Below, piece after piece: positions 8,458-16,916 of a stretch of DNA of 26,373 bases. How positions within the stretch are numbered: position 1 is the stretch's first letter; every line of letters begins with the position of its first letter. Below the pieces are notes generated by a model. The model was not told the origin of the DNA, ran no database searches, and saw only the letters and a program-made list of their open reading frames with translations. A program made the position numbers and the translations under genes. Source of the DNA: JAADHY01 sp964428935 (lineage in GTDB: Bacteria > Planctomycetota > Planctomycetia > Planctomycetales > Planctomycetaceae); NCBI GenBank assembly GCA_964428935.1, contig CAYSAG010000037.1, positions 1-26,373 of the forward strand, written 5' to 3'.

Positions 8458-9882
8458 ATGAGCAGCCCGTCTCGTCCGTCGGTGCCCGTCGTGGGCCTGT
8501 TTCGTTCTCCCGTGACGCTGGGCCTGCTGGCCGCGGCCGTCTTCTACCGCTTGCTGGACCTGTGGCCGTGGCACCGCGAGCTGGCCGTCCGCTACTTTTG
8601 CGGGCACCCGCTGGAGTACGCCACGACGGTGCTGTTTTTCGTCGGGCTGGCCTCGCTCGTTCTCAAGACGCTGCGGTTGCGGCGCGAGCGACGAGCGTTG
8701 GGACTGTTGGACCCGGCCGAGTCCGTCGTGTTGCAAGCGGGTGGTCCGGTGGAGCGGGCGGAGCGGCTGAAGAGTTTGGTGGAGGAACGGGGCGAGCCCG
8801 TTCGCTCGTCGCTGCTGGGACGCCGCGTCCTCGACGTCTGCGACTTCGTCCTCGGTCGAAACGCCGCGGACGGCCTGGAAGAGCACCTGAAGTACCTGGG
8901 CGAGCTGGCGGCCGAGCACAGCCACCGCAGCTACGCCCTGGTGCGAACCATTACCTGGGCCGTCCCAATTCTCGGGTTCTTGGGCACAGTCGTCGGAATT
9001 ACGTTGGCCATTGCCAAGGTCACGCCCGAGCAGCTCGACACGTCGCTCAACCAAGTCACGGCCGGGCTGGCTGTGGCGTTCGACACCACGGCTTTGGCCT
9101 TGGCCCTTTCGCTGCTGCTGGTGTTTGCGTCGTTTGTGGTCGAGCGGGGCGAGCAGAAGCTGCTGGCCGACGTCGAGGACTTCGCCCTCCGCCGGCTGCT
9201 CAGCCTGTTTCCTCCGGAGCCGCCGACCGTCGGCCGGCAGTTGTTGGACGCCGAACGCCGAGCCGCCGAAACGCTGTTGGCCGGCACCCAACGACTGCTC
9301 GAAAAGCAGACCCGGGCCTGGACCGACGGCCTGGAACAGCTTCGACAACGTTGGCTCCAAGACGCCGACTCCCAGCGCGAACGCTTGCAGAACGAGCTGG
9401 TCCAGGGCTTCGCTCAGCAGGTCGGTCAGCTGGCCGCTTCGCTTTCTGAGCTGCAGCGGCAGACGGCCGAAGCGGCCGAGCGCACCCAGCGGGAGCTCAA
9501 GCAGTCGCTCGACCAGTGGCAGGCGGAGCTGCGTCAAAGCGGCCAGTGGCTGCAGCAGCTCGACGCTCGACTGACCCAGCAGGCCGAGCGACTGCTCGCA
9601 CTGACCGAACAGACCGGCCAATTGGCTCAGTTGCAGGAAACGCTCGACCGCAACCTGCAGTCGGTGCGCGCGGCCGAACTGCTGGAGCAGACGTTGCACA
9701 GCCTGACGGCGGCCGTTCACTTGTTGACCGCGCGGTCGCAGACCGCCGCAGGTGCCGCTCCGGCCCGACAGCCGACGGTTGTCGCTCCCGAGCCGAGCGG
9801 TCACGAGAGCGTTGTCGGCGCCGGTCCGGTGGCGTCCCTGCCGAGCTGCCCGAGCAAGGACACGGAAAGTCGGGCGGCTTGA
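8458..9882 (+). CDS. MotA/TolQ/ExbB-family proton channel protein with coiled-coil tail
   Basis: This 474-residue protein is the first gene of a three-gene operon. Hydrophobic helices are at about 11-30, 54-72, 163-186 and 201-227. The last two carry the family hallmarks: GFLGTVVGITLAIA (173-186), then AGLAVAFDTTALALALSLLL (202-221). The D209-T210-T211 stretch matches the Thr-rich TM3 of TolQ/ExbB. In this family the protein forms a pentamer around two ExbD/TolR/MotB-type helices and lets protons or sodium drive motion. Residues about 260-420 are a long Gln/Glu/Arg-rich coiled coil, unlike the short tail of ExbB. The ATG at 8458 has an AGGAAAA site; the open frame upstream of it lacks motifs. 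The next gene starts 144 bp downstream. Confidence 0.88.
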   Translation: MSSPSRPSVPVVGLFRSPVTLGLLAAAVFYRLLDLWPWHRELAVRYFCGHPLEYATTVLFFVGLASLVLKTLRLRRERRALGLLDPAESVVLQAGGPVERAERLKSLVEERGEPVRSSLLGRRVLDVCDFVLGRNAADGLEEHLKYLGELAAEHSHRSYALVRTITWAVPILGFLGTVVGITLAIAKVTPEQLDTSLNQVTAGLAVAFDTTALALALSLLLVFASFVVERGEQKLLADVEDFALRRLLSLFPPEPPTVGRQLLDAERRAAETLLAGTQRLLEKQTRAWTDGLEQLRQRWLQDADSQRERLQNELVQGFAQQVGQLAASLSELQRQTAEAAERTQRELKQSLDQWQAELRQSGQWLQQLDARLTQQAERLLALTEQTGQLAQLQETLDRNLQSVRAAELLEQTLHSLTAAVHLLTARSQTAAGAAPARQPTVVAPEPSGHESVVGAGPVASLPSCPSKDTESRAA

Positions 9883-10026
9883 GAGGCGAAGGCTCCTGCC
9901 GCGGCAAGGCGAGACGAGCCCAGCCGCCCGCACGGCCGACCCGCGTCAGACTCGGCTGGCACCGCCGTCAAAAGCGGGTTGCCGCTCCGACGCTGACCAG
10001 CCGGCTTGTCGCAAACCACAAGACCA

Positions 10027-12672
10027 ATGGCCAGACAGCTCCGCCAAAACAACTCGACGCCGGTCAGCCTGTTTCCGTTTCTGGCGGTGCTGGTCTGCGC
10101 AATGGGTGCGTTGATTCTGCTGCTGGTCGTGTTGACGCGGCGCGTGCGCACGGAGGCGGTGCTGCGAGCGCTGGGCCAACAACAGGTTGCCGAAAGCGTC
10201 TCGGACACCGCGGACGTGGCCCGTGAGTCGCGGCCGACGGAGCCGGCCGCGGCTGGCTCGGAAGCCGTGGGCGGTTCCGGCACAACCGACCGTTCGGAAG
10301 CCACGGGCGAGGGGACAGGAGCCACCGTCGGCTCGGAGCCGGCTGCTCGGCCAGAAGAGGCCGTCGCAGAAACGGCCGAGCCAGAAACCACTGGGTCGGA
10401 AGCGGCCGGGTCGGACGGCGTCGAGTCACAGCTCGTCGCCCGGTCGGAAGCCGCTGCCGCCCGGGGGGCCGAAACTGCCGCTCCGCAGGCCGCCGCCGGT
10501 TCGGAAGCTGCTGCAGGGTCGGAAGCCTCGGCCGGCGCGGAAAACGCGGAGCGTCTGGCAGACACGGACACGTCGGCAAGCTCGCCCGTCCGCTCGCTCG
10601 CACCCGAGCGGTCGCTCCCGCGCTCGCGTCAGCAGGCGGGACCGCGCGAGGAGCTGACGGAGCGTCGAGGTGGGAAGCTCGAACAGGCGGAGCAACTCCG
10701 CCGGCAGTGGCAGCAGCAAGCTCAGGCCGCTGCCGAGCGGTTGGCCGCCCTGCGCGAAGAGCTGGCTGGCGTCCAGGCGGCTCAACGAGAACTCGAGCGG
10801 CGTCTGGTGGAGCTTCGTCGCCAGCGACAGCAGCGGTCCGACCAGCTGCAGGACTGGCTGGCCGCCGCTCGCGAAAACCAGTCGCAGGCCGACCGGCTGG
10901 AGGCGGAGAAGCGTCGCCTGGCCGCTCGAATTGAGCAGCTTCACCGGCAGGTGGCCGAAGCCCGACGCCGACTGCAGCAGGCCAGCAGCAAGTACGCCGT
11001 CGTGGCCTACTCGGGCACGTCCGGCACAACCCGCCGGCCAATCCTCATTGAGTGCGTCGGGGACGAACTGCGTTTTCTGCCGGAAGGCGTGACGGTCTCG
11101 CGGCGTCAGCTGGACGGCTTCACGCTGAAGTACAACCCGTTGCTCGCTGGAACCAAAGCCCTGGTCGACTTCTGGACGGCCTGGGACCGCGTCAACTCGC
11201 CGGACGCGGACGAGCCGGAGCCGTACGTCTTGCTGCTGGTGCGGCCCAGCGGAGCCTTTTTGTTTTACGTGGCTCGGGCCATTGTCGAGCAGGCCGGAGT
11301 GCCGAGCGGCTACGAGTTGCTGGAAGAGGACTGGGAGCTGGAACTGCCCGAGCCGAACCCGCAAGCGGTGGAGGTGTGCCGGCAGGCCGTCCAAAAGGTT
11401 TTGGCGGAACGGGAGCGGCTGCTGCGGTTCCTGGCCGAGACCGACCCCTTGGGCCGGAAGCGGCTGAATTTGTACGAGGAACCGGACCGGCTAGAGCCAC
11501 CCAGGCGGGGCGTCCCAGACCGAGCGGGCGGACGTTCGAGCGGTGTCCGGAAGGGAGCAGACCGGACGTCGGGCGGCGGCACCGGCACGGCAGCCCGCGT
11601 CGCGAGGGTTCGGTCCGGCCGCGCGGGCCGTTTGGACGGCTTGGCCGCCGGGACCGGCGACGGCTTGCCGAGCGACAGGCTTCGCGGGGTTTCGAGCGCC
11701 CGCGTGACTGCCGGGGGGAGTCGAACGGCCGACGGAACGGCAACGGCCAGCGGAAGACCGACGGGCGGCGCAACGGCGGCGGTCGGTCGACCGGCAACGG
11801 TCGGCACACTGGCAGCCGCCGACGGAACAGCGACGGTTGGTGAAACGGCAAGGGCCGGGGCGGGCGTGACGTCCGGCCGGGTGTCGAGGACCGGCGAGCC
11901 GTTGGCGTTCGACGGCGTCTCGAGCGGCTCGGGAGCCGGTCGGCCGAGCGAAACACGGTGGCCGCGGCTGGTCTCCGCGCCAGCCTCGTCGGCGCAGCTA
12001 GACGAACCACCGCCGCCCTTGTGGACGTCCAACGGGGGCGCTCGGACCGACGTCCTGTCGTCGTCCGGCTTCGGCGGCAAGCTGGCTGCGCCGGAGGAAG
12101 CTCTGCTCGCCGGCCAGGCGGTCGGCAACGGTTGGCTGACCGAAAGGGAGCTCCAAGCCGAGACCGGCAGCGAGCCGGCTCCAACTGGGCTGGCTTGGGG
12201 TTTGGGCACTCAAAGTGCGTTGGGCCGGTCGGGCTCGCAGTCCGTGTCCGGCCGGAGTGGGCAGCCGCAGCAACTGCAGGTGCCGGTGAGGCTGGGGCGA
12301 ACCAGCGAGCGGAACGAGTGGGCCAGCTCGGCCGGCTCGCCCGTCAACTGGCTGCCGCCGAAGACCGGCGGACTGATTGGCCTGGAACGGCGGTTGGTGT
12401 GCGAGCTACACCGCGGCTGGCTTCGCGTCCGGGGCGGGCCGACGGTTCGGGTCGGCGACGACGTGGCCAACTCGCGGCTGCGGCAGTTGGTCGCGCAAGC
12501 GTTCCAACAAGCGACCCGCGCTTGGGGACCGGCGCCGAAGGGGTTTTACTGGGTGCCGGTCGTCGAGCTGGTCGTCTACCCCGGCGGACTGGTGACGCAG
12601 ACCCGGCTGGAGAAGTGGCTGCAGGAGCAAGACGTGCGAACGGTCAGCCGACTGGCTTTGGAAGAGCCGTAA
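10027..12672 (+). CDS. Large ExbD/TolR-like single-TM protein lacking the membrane aspartate
   Basis: This 881-residue protein has a short cytosolic N-terminus and one transmembrane helix (about 15-36, LFPFLAVLVCAMGALILLLVVL). The PFLAVL stretch aligns with PFIDVM of ExbD, so the proton-carrying Asp is Ala20 here. Then come a GSEA-rich linker (about 60-200), a coiled coil (about 205-321) and a globular domain (about 322-445). The globular domain contains PYVLLLVRPSGAFLFYVARA, then SGYELLEEDW. A Gly/Ser/Thr/Arg-rich linker of nearly 300 residues follows, and a last domain from about 785 ends in LVVYPGG and TRLEKWL. Family members from planctomycetes are annotated as hypothetical. It is 24 bp from the next gene, strongly implying cotranslation. 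The ATG at 10027 has no clear Shine-Dalgarno; an in-frame TTG at 10006 is the alternative. Confidence 0.85.
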   Translation: MARQLRQNNSTPVSLFPFLAVLVCAMGALILLLVVLTRRVRTEAVLRALGQQQVAESVSDTADVARESRPTEPAAAGSEAVGGSGTTDRSEATGEGTGATVGSEPAARPEEAVAETAEPETTGSEAAGSDGVESQLVARSEAAAARGAETAAPQAAAGSEAAAGSEASAGAENAERLADTDTSASSPVRSLAPERSLPRSRQQAGPREELTERRGGKLEQAEQLRRQWQQQAQAAAERLAALREELAGVQAAQRELERRLVELRRQRQQRSDQLQDWLAAARENQSQADRLEAEKRRLAARIEQLHRQVAEARRRLQQASSKYAVVAYSGTSGTTRRPILIECVGDELRFLPEGVTVSRRQLDGFTLKYNPLLAGTKALVDFWTAWDRVNSPDADEPEPYVLLLVRPSGAFLFYVARAIVEQAGVPSGYELLEEDWELELPEPNPQAVEVCRQAVQKVLAERERLLRFLAETDPLGRKRLNLYEEPDRLEPPRRGVPDRAGGRSSGVRKGADRTSGGGTGTAARVARVRSGRAGRLDGLAAGTGDGLPSDRLRGVSSARVTAGGSRTADGTATASGRPTGGATAAVGRPATVGTLAAADGTATVGETARAGAGVTSGRVSRTGEPLAFDGVSSGSGAGRPSETRWPRLVSAPASSAQLDEPPPPLWTSNGGARTDVLSSSGFGGKLAAPEEALLAGQAVGNGWLTERELQAETGSEPAPTGLAWGLGTQSALGRSGSQSVSGRSGQPQQLQVPVRLGRTSERNEWASSAGSPVNWLPPKTGGLIGLERRLVCELHRGWLRVRGGPTVRVGDDVANSRLRQLVAQAFQQATRAWGPAPKGFYWVPVVELVVYPGGLVTQTRLEKWLQEQDVRTVSRLALEEP

Positions 12673-12696
12673 GCAGGAGAAGCAGGGAGCCAACGA

Positions 12697-14052
12697 ATGC
12701 CGCGACGCCAGCCAGACAACCAGCCGGCCTTCGGTTCCGACTCGTTCCTGGACATTGTCGCCAACGCCGTCGGCATTCTAATCATTCTGATTGTCTTGGC
12801 CGGTTTGCGAGCCAGTCGGGTTTCGGTCGACGGCTTGCCGAGCGAGGTGCTGACGCGTTTGCTGTCGGGGCGAGTCACGGCAACGGAAGACGAGCGGCCG
12901 GCGAGCGAAACGAACGTCGCGGTTACGGAGTCCGTCGGGGCCGTCGAGCCGGAAGTGAGCTCGCGTGACGGAGGAGCAACCGCGGGAAAGACGGACACGG
13001 CGTCGAGTCGGCCGGAAGCGGCGCCGGGTCAGCGAGCGGCCCCTCCGGAGGAACCGCAAGTCGCGTCGAGCGAAACGGCTTTGGTGTCGGAAGCCAGTCC
13101 GACCGAGCCGGGTGGCGAGTCGGGTGGGCAGCGGGCGGCGTCCGGGGAGCAGCCGGTCGAGCCGCCGGAGCCCTCAAGGCCGGAGAAGCTCGAGCCGCCG
13201 ACGGAGTTGGCTCCGCCGGCGTCGTTGGTCCGTCAGGTTGAGACGCTCACGCGTCAGCTCGAGTCGTTGCAGAAACGGTTGAGCGACTGGACGGGCCGGC
13301 GTGACGAGCTGCAGCGGGCGGCCGCCGAGCTCACCGACCAGCTCGCTCAGCTCGACCGCCAACTGCAGCAGGCCGAACAGGAAGCCAAGGCGTCTGGCCG
13401 GCGTCTGGCCCGTGTGTCGGTGGACGTGGAGCGGCTCCGGCAGCGGGTGGCCGAGCTGGAGGAGCAACTGCGACGGCTCGAGCAGGCTCCCCGGCCGGTG
13501 CAGAAAATCGAACACCGCGTCACCCCGGTCAGCCACGAAGTGGACGGGCCGGAAATTCACTTTCGCCTGGCCGGAGGCCGGGTGTCGGTCGTACCGCTGG
13601 ACGAGCTGCTCGAGCTGGTGAAGGAAGACATTGAGCGGCGGCGAAGCTGGCTGCTGCGTTTCCGCAAGCACGAGGGACGCGTCGGCCCGGTCGACGGTTA
13701 CGTCTTGACTTACCTGGTGGAACGGACGCCGGTTTCGACGCTGGAGCAGCTTCAGACGGGGCGGCGAATTGTGCGGGTGTCGGTGACGCGGTGGGAGCTG
13801 CAACCGACGGACGAGGTCGTGGAAGAGGACGCCCAGACGGCTCTCCGGCCGGGCTCGCGGTTCTGGACCGTCCTGCTGTTGGCTCCGTCGGACGCCACGC
13901 TGACCTTCTGGGTTTACCCGGACAGCTTCGGGTTGTTTCGGAAGCTGCAGCGAGCGGCTCAGGAGCACGGCTTCACCGTGGCCGCTCGCCCGCTGCCCTT
14001 CGGCGTCCCCATTGCCGGTTCGCCCTTCGGAACCCGCTCGCTGGGCCAGTAG
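12697..14052 (+). CDS. ExbD/TolR-like single-TM protein with membrane aspartate and coiled coil
   Basis: This 451-residue protein is the third gene of the operon. The transmembrane helix is about 17-37 and starts SDSFLDIVANAVGILIILIV. D19 falls where ExbD and TolR carry the proton-binding Asp. A Glu/Pro/Ser/Ala-rich linker (about 60-175) leads to a coiled coil (177-265, repeated LEQL/LDRQL patterns) and a C-terminal globular domain (about 283-445) with FWTVLLLAPSDATLTFWVYP. That domain resembles the first globular domain of the preceding protein, so the two subunits look paralogous. By analogy with ExbD/TolR the domain sits in the periplasm. Start: ATG at 12697 with GCAGGAG and CAGGGAG motifs upstream. 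The gene converges with cdsA. Confidence 0.86.
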   Translation: MPRRQPDNQPAFGSDSFLDIVANAVGILIILIVLAGLRASRVSVDGLPSEVLTRLLSGRVTATEDERPASETNVAVTESVGAVEPEVSSRDGGATAGKTDTASSRPEAAPGQRAAPPEEPQVASSETALVSEASPTEPGGESGGQRAASGEQPVEPPEPSRPEKLEPPTELAPPASLVRQVETLTRQLESLQKRLSDWTGRRDELQRAAAELTDQLAQLDRQLQQAEQEAKASGRRLARVSVDVERLRQRVAELEEQLRRLEQAPRPVQKIEHRVTPVSHEVDGPEIHFRLAGGRVSVVPLDELLELVKEDIERRRSWLLRFRKHEGRVGPVDGYVLTYLVERTPVSTLEQLQTGRRIVRVSVTRWELQPTDEVVEEDAQTALRPGSRFWTVLLLAPSDATLTFWVYPDSFGLFRKLQRAAQEHGFTVAARPLPFGVPIAGSPFGTRSLGQ

Positions 14053-14065
14053 CGGGCGACAGCCG

Positions 14066-14091
14066 GAAGGAACGCACCGCTGCTCGGTGCG
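14066..14091 (-). terminator. Terminator-like hairpin between the convergent operon and cdsA
   Basis: CGCACCG (14073-14079), loop CTGCT, CGGTGCG (14085-14091): a perfect 7 bp stem. On the minus strand it is followed by TTCCTTCC, so it best suits the end of cdsA, about 80 bp away. It may also stop plus-strand reading from the ExbD-like gene. Confidence 0.4.
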
Positions 14092-14171
14092 AAGAGCTTG
14101 AGCGACGACGCGGCCGTCCGGCGCGACGACGCGACTGGCCAGCGTGCGGGTTCGTGTTGGGCGTTCGTCCG

Positions 14172-15065
14172 TCAGACCGTCCACGTGGCCAGCGGCAGGA
14201 CCTTCCACAGCAGGACGGCGACGGGTCCGGCCAGCAGAACGCTGTCGACCAAGTCCAGCAGGCCGCCGAGGCCGGGCAGCAGCGGCGCCGAGTCTTTTTC
14301 GCCGGCGTCCCGTTTCAGAAGCGACTCGCACAAGTCGCCGACCAGGCCGACGACCGCCAGCACGGCTCCGTACACCGCCGCCCAGTGCCACGGCACGGGA
14401 GGCCAGGTTGGGTCGAAGGCCGGCGGCGCCCACCGGAGCCACGCCACGGCTCCCCCCACGCCGAAGACGACCGCTCCCACCGCTCCAGCCCACGTCTTTC
14501 CCGGGCTCAGTTGGGGAGCCAGTTTGCGGCGTCCGAACAGCTTGCCGAACGTGTAGGCTCCCGTGTCGCCCATTTTCACCGCCACCACCAGCGAAACCAG
14601 GACCAAGTACCCAGCCTGCGTTCCGAACATCCAACGCAGTTGCACGGTGACGGCCAAGAGCACGCCCGCGTAAACCACGACGAACAGCTCACCGGCCAAC
14701 CGAGCGACGTTTGGCTGCCCGGGGCGGAACGTCGCCACAGCTCTGGCCAACAGAATGACCGACACCGACGTGAACGCCACCAGGACGGCCGCCAACGCTT
14801 GTGGCCAGTCGGGCTGGAGGCGAATTTGCGGGTAGCGCCACCCGCTGGCGACGACGGCGGCAGTGGCCAGGACCGGCCAGACCGTCGAGACCTCCAGACC
14901 GCTGGCTCGCAGAAGAGCCGACGTTTCCCAGGCCGCTCGAGCTCCCACCGCCAAACACAACACCAACAAGACCGGCGCTGCGGCACCGGCCCGGTGGTCC
15001 ACCCAAAACAGCAGGACCAGCAGCGGAATCAAAACGGCCGAGACCAGCAAGCGAGCTCGCAGCAT
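14172..15065 (-). CDS. cdsA: Phosphatidate cytidylyltransferase
   Basis: This 297-residue polytopic inner-membrane enzyme makes CDP-diacylglycerol from phosphatidic acid and CTP, the branch point to phospholipids. About eight hydrophobic helices are visible. The conserved cytidylyltransferase region begins KMGDTGAYTFGKLFGRRKLA (164-183), then SPGKTWAGAVGA (187-198). The signature near the C-terminus is GDLCESLLKRDAGEKDSAPL (243-262), PGLGGLLDLVDS (264-275). The usual PGHGG-x-x-DR-x-D is altered: His to Leu, and Arg-x-Asp to Leu-Val-Asp. A PGLGG form is known from planctomycete CdsA proteins, so activity is likely kept. It follows uppS on the same strand after a 177 bp gap, the normal order in many bacteria; dxr and rseP, often next, are absent here. 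Confidence 0.92.
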   Translation of the reverse strand: MLRARLLVSAVLIPLLVLLFWVDHRAGAAAPVLLVLCLAVGARAAWETSALLRASGLEVSTVWPVLATAAVVASGWRYPQIRLQPDWPQALAAVLVAFTSVSVILLARAVATFRPGQPNVARLAGELFVVVYAGVLLAVTVQLRWMFGTQAGYLVLVSLVVAVKMGDTGAYTFGKLFGRRKLAPQLSPGKTWAGAVGAVVFGVGGAVAWLRWAPPAFDPTWPPVPWHWAAVYGAVLAVVGLVGDLCESLLKRDAGEKDSAPLLPGLGGLLDLVDSVLLAGPVAVLLWKVLPLATWTV

Positions 15066-15242
15066 GAACGTGGGCTCCCGCTCCGTGGCGTGCTTTCGCA
15101 GAAACCGGCCGACGCGGGCAGGTCGTGCCGACTGGGTTGGTTCGGTTTCGGCCCGTGAGCGGCTTCCGTCGTCGACCGGGGACGGGGAGGGCAGCGGCTC
15201 CGGTTGCTCTTTCCTCCGTGACGGCTCGGCGGGCAGTCCGGC

Positions 15243-16031
15243 TCAGTCTGTCGACGGCCCGGAGCTCAGGACGTCGCTCAGCCCGCCAAAGCGTCGTTCG
15301 CGCGAGGCGTAGTCGCGGAAAGCTTCCAACAGGTCGTCGCGGCCGAACTCCGGCCAACACTTCTGCGTCACCCAAATTTCGGCGTAGCTAATCTGCCAGA
15401 GCAGGAAGTTGCTGACCCGCATTTCGCCGGCCGTGCGAATGAGCAGGTCGGGGTCGGGCATGCCGCGTGTGTAAAGGTGGTCGGAGACGACCTGCTCGTC
15501 AATTTGCTCCAGGTTCAGTCGGCCGTCTTTCACCTTGGAAGCAATGGCCCGCACGGCGTCGACAATTTCATTCCGCCCGCCGTAGTTGACCGCCAAGCAC
15601 ACGTGCATGCCCGTGTTGTTTTCGCACAGCTTGGCCGTCTTGTCGATTTCCCGACAGACGCTCTCGCCCAGCCCCTCGCGTCGACCAATAATCGAGAACC
15701 GCAGGTTCTGCTCTAGCAGTTCCGTCCGTTCTTCAATGACGTACTGTTCCAGCAAGTGCAACAGCGCCTGCAGCTCTTCTTGGGGTCGCTTCCAGTTCTC
15801 GCTGCTCAACGCGTACAGCGTCAGGTGCTCGACCCCGACCTCCGCACACGTTTCGACGGCCATTCGGACCGTGCGAACTCCGCGGCGGTGTCCTTCAATG
15901 CGCGGCAGTCCACGAGCTCGAGCCCAGCGGCCGTTGCCGTCCATGATCATGGCCACGTGCCGCGGAATCCGCTCGGGCGGCACGTCCAGCAGCTTCTGCT
16001 GTTGTCTGGCCTCAGCCGGTGTTTTCGCCAC
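15243..16031 (-). CDS. uppS: Isoprenyl transferase (undecaprenyl diphosphate synthase)
   Basis: This 262-residue cytosolic enzyme condenses isopentenyl diphosphate units onto farnesyl diphosphate in cis, giving the C55 lipid carrier used for peptidoglycan and surface polysaccharides. The catalytic start HVAMIMDGNGRWA is at about 25-37, with the essential D31. Then come GHRRG (47-51), LYALSSENW (72-80) and the magnesium and substrate region PDPDLLIRTAGEMRVSNFLL (192-211), WQ. Length is normal. The start codon is GTG (16029-16031), with GGAGAG about 7 bases upstream; no ATG gives a complete N-terminus. It lies 282 bp downstream of the csrA-like gene and upstream of cdsA, all on the minus strand, so a shared transcript is possible. 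Confidence 0.95.
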   Translation of the reverse strand: MAKTPAEARQQQKLLDVPPERIPRHVAMIMDGNGRWARARGLPRIEGHRRGVRTVRMAVETCAEVGVEHLTLYALSSENWKRPQEELQALLHLLEQYVIEERTELLEQNLRFSIIGRREGLGESVCREIDKTAKLCENNTGMHVCLAVNYGGRNEIVDAVRAIASKVKDGRLNLEQIDEQVVSDHLYTRGMPDPDLLIRTAGEMRVSNFLLWQISYAEIWVTQKCWPEFGRDDLLEAFRDYASRERRFGGLSDVLSSGPSTD

Positions 16032-16313
16032 CGAATGCTCTCCACCAGTGGGCAGTGCGAAGGACGCCGTCTGGAAACCGCTCGACCGTCCGACTCAGCC
16101 CGACCCGACTCCGTCGCCGCCGCGGCTTGGCCGGAGCAACAGACCGAGTGCCGTCGGCCGGCCACTGCGGTGCCGTCCTTTCTGCCGCCGGTTTTCAAAC
16201 GCGACAAGCCCACTCCGCCGCCAGTCGTGACTGCGGCAGCCAGTCGGCAGTCGCAGGCTCAGCGAAATCTCGCCGACCCGCTCCCTGGCCACAAGGAAAG
16301 CCCAAACCCACTG

Positions 16314-16517
16314 TCACTGGAGCTGAAATTCGCACTCGGCCTGCTCCGCCTCTTCTTGGTTGTCGTTCAGGTAAATGGTGTGTTCTTCGTACGGCGGCGT
16401 TTGCCGTGGGTTCGAAATGCCCAGCCGCACCCGCTCGCTCGTCACCTCCAAAACCGTGACAACAATGTCTCGATCAATGACAATGGACTGATTCACCTCG
16501 CGGGTGATGGTAATCAT
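16314..16517 (-). CDS. CsrA-family protein, divergent
   Basis: This 67-residue protein aligns over its length with CsrA, the homodimeric RNA-binding regulator that binds GGA in hairpin loops of mRNAs. MITITREVNQSIVID matches MLILTRRVGETLMIG, and VVTVLEVTSERVRLGIS matches the central strands. At position 44, where CsrA has the RNA-contacting Arg (VHREE), this protein has Glu (PPYEEH). The Gly9-Glu10 pair is Asn-Gln. The C-terminus is acidic (NQEEAEQAECE). Family membership is clear; canonical RNA binding is doubtful. The frame is open 55 codons upstream, but the ATG at 16515-16517 fits the family exactly and has a GAGGCGG site. Whether it regulates the neighbouring uppS-cdsA cannot be told. 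Confidence 0.85.
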   Translation of the reverse strand: MITITREVNQSIVIDRDIVVTVLEVTSERVRLGISNPRQTPPYEEHTIYLNDNQEEAEQAECEFQLQ

Positions 16518-16916
16518 TGCTGACCGCCTCGTCGAAAAGACTACGCGTGACAAAGGAGAACTCTGGCCGCTCGACCCAACGGCTGGTGAACCCCTCGCGG
16601 TTGCGGCCGCTGTTGTTCGGGCTTCAAAAACGGCGGCCATTTTGACGTCAGCAGGAACCGTTAGCAAGTCGACTTTTTTCACGTGCGGGAGCCGCTACGC
16701 CTGCAGACCAGAAGTGCGGTCGATGGGACGGGTGGAGCGGCTGGCGTTGGTCGAAGGCTGGCGGGCCGGAGGCCCTTGTCCGCTCCGGCCGGTCCTGACA
16801 AGAACGTCGTGCGGTACTCGAGCGGCTCGGCCTCGGACCGTGCTGCGGCGCCGTGACCGCTGTGGACCACCGGTGGCGACGGGTGCGGACAGTCGATCCA
16901 GTGCACCAGCAAGCCC
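16518..16916. other. Divergent region between the csrA-like and M50-like genes
   Basis: About 400 bp containing a short A/T-richer patch at 16620-16680 with a candidate minus-strand promoter. No coding signal was recognised. Confidence 0.45.
16639..16667 (-). promoter_or_regulatory. Candidate promoter for the csrA-like gene
   Basis: On the minus strand TTGCTA (16662-16667) is followed after 17 bases by CAAAAT (16639-16644), each matching four of six sigma-70 consensus bases. It lies about 120 bp before the start codon. Confidence 0.3.

Noticed and set aside
11052..11843. Frameshift in the first ExbD-like gene into an alternative frame
   Set aside because: The alternative translation is Arg/Gly-rich with no domain, and the annotated frame resumes a plausible folded domain at the end, so a low-complexity linker is the simpler reading.
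8458..14052. Zorya-type defence system (ZorA with long tail plus ZorB)
   Set aside because: The coiled-coil tail of the channel protein is suggestive, but there is no OmpA-type peptidoglycan domain in the partners and no ZorC, ZorD or ZorE-like gene nearby.
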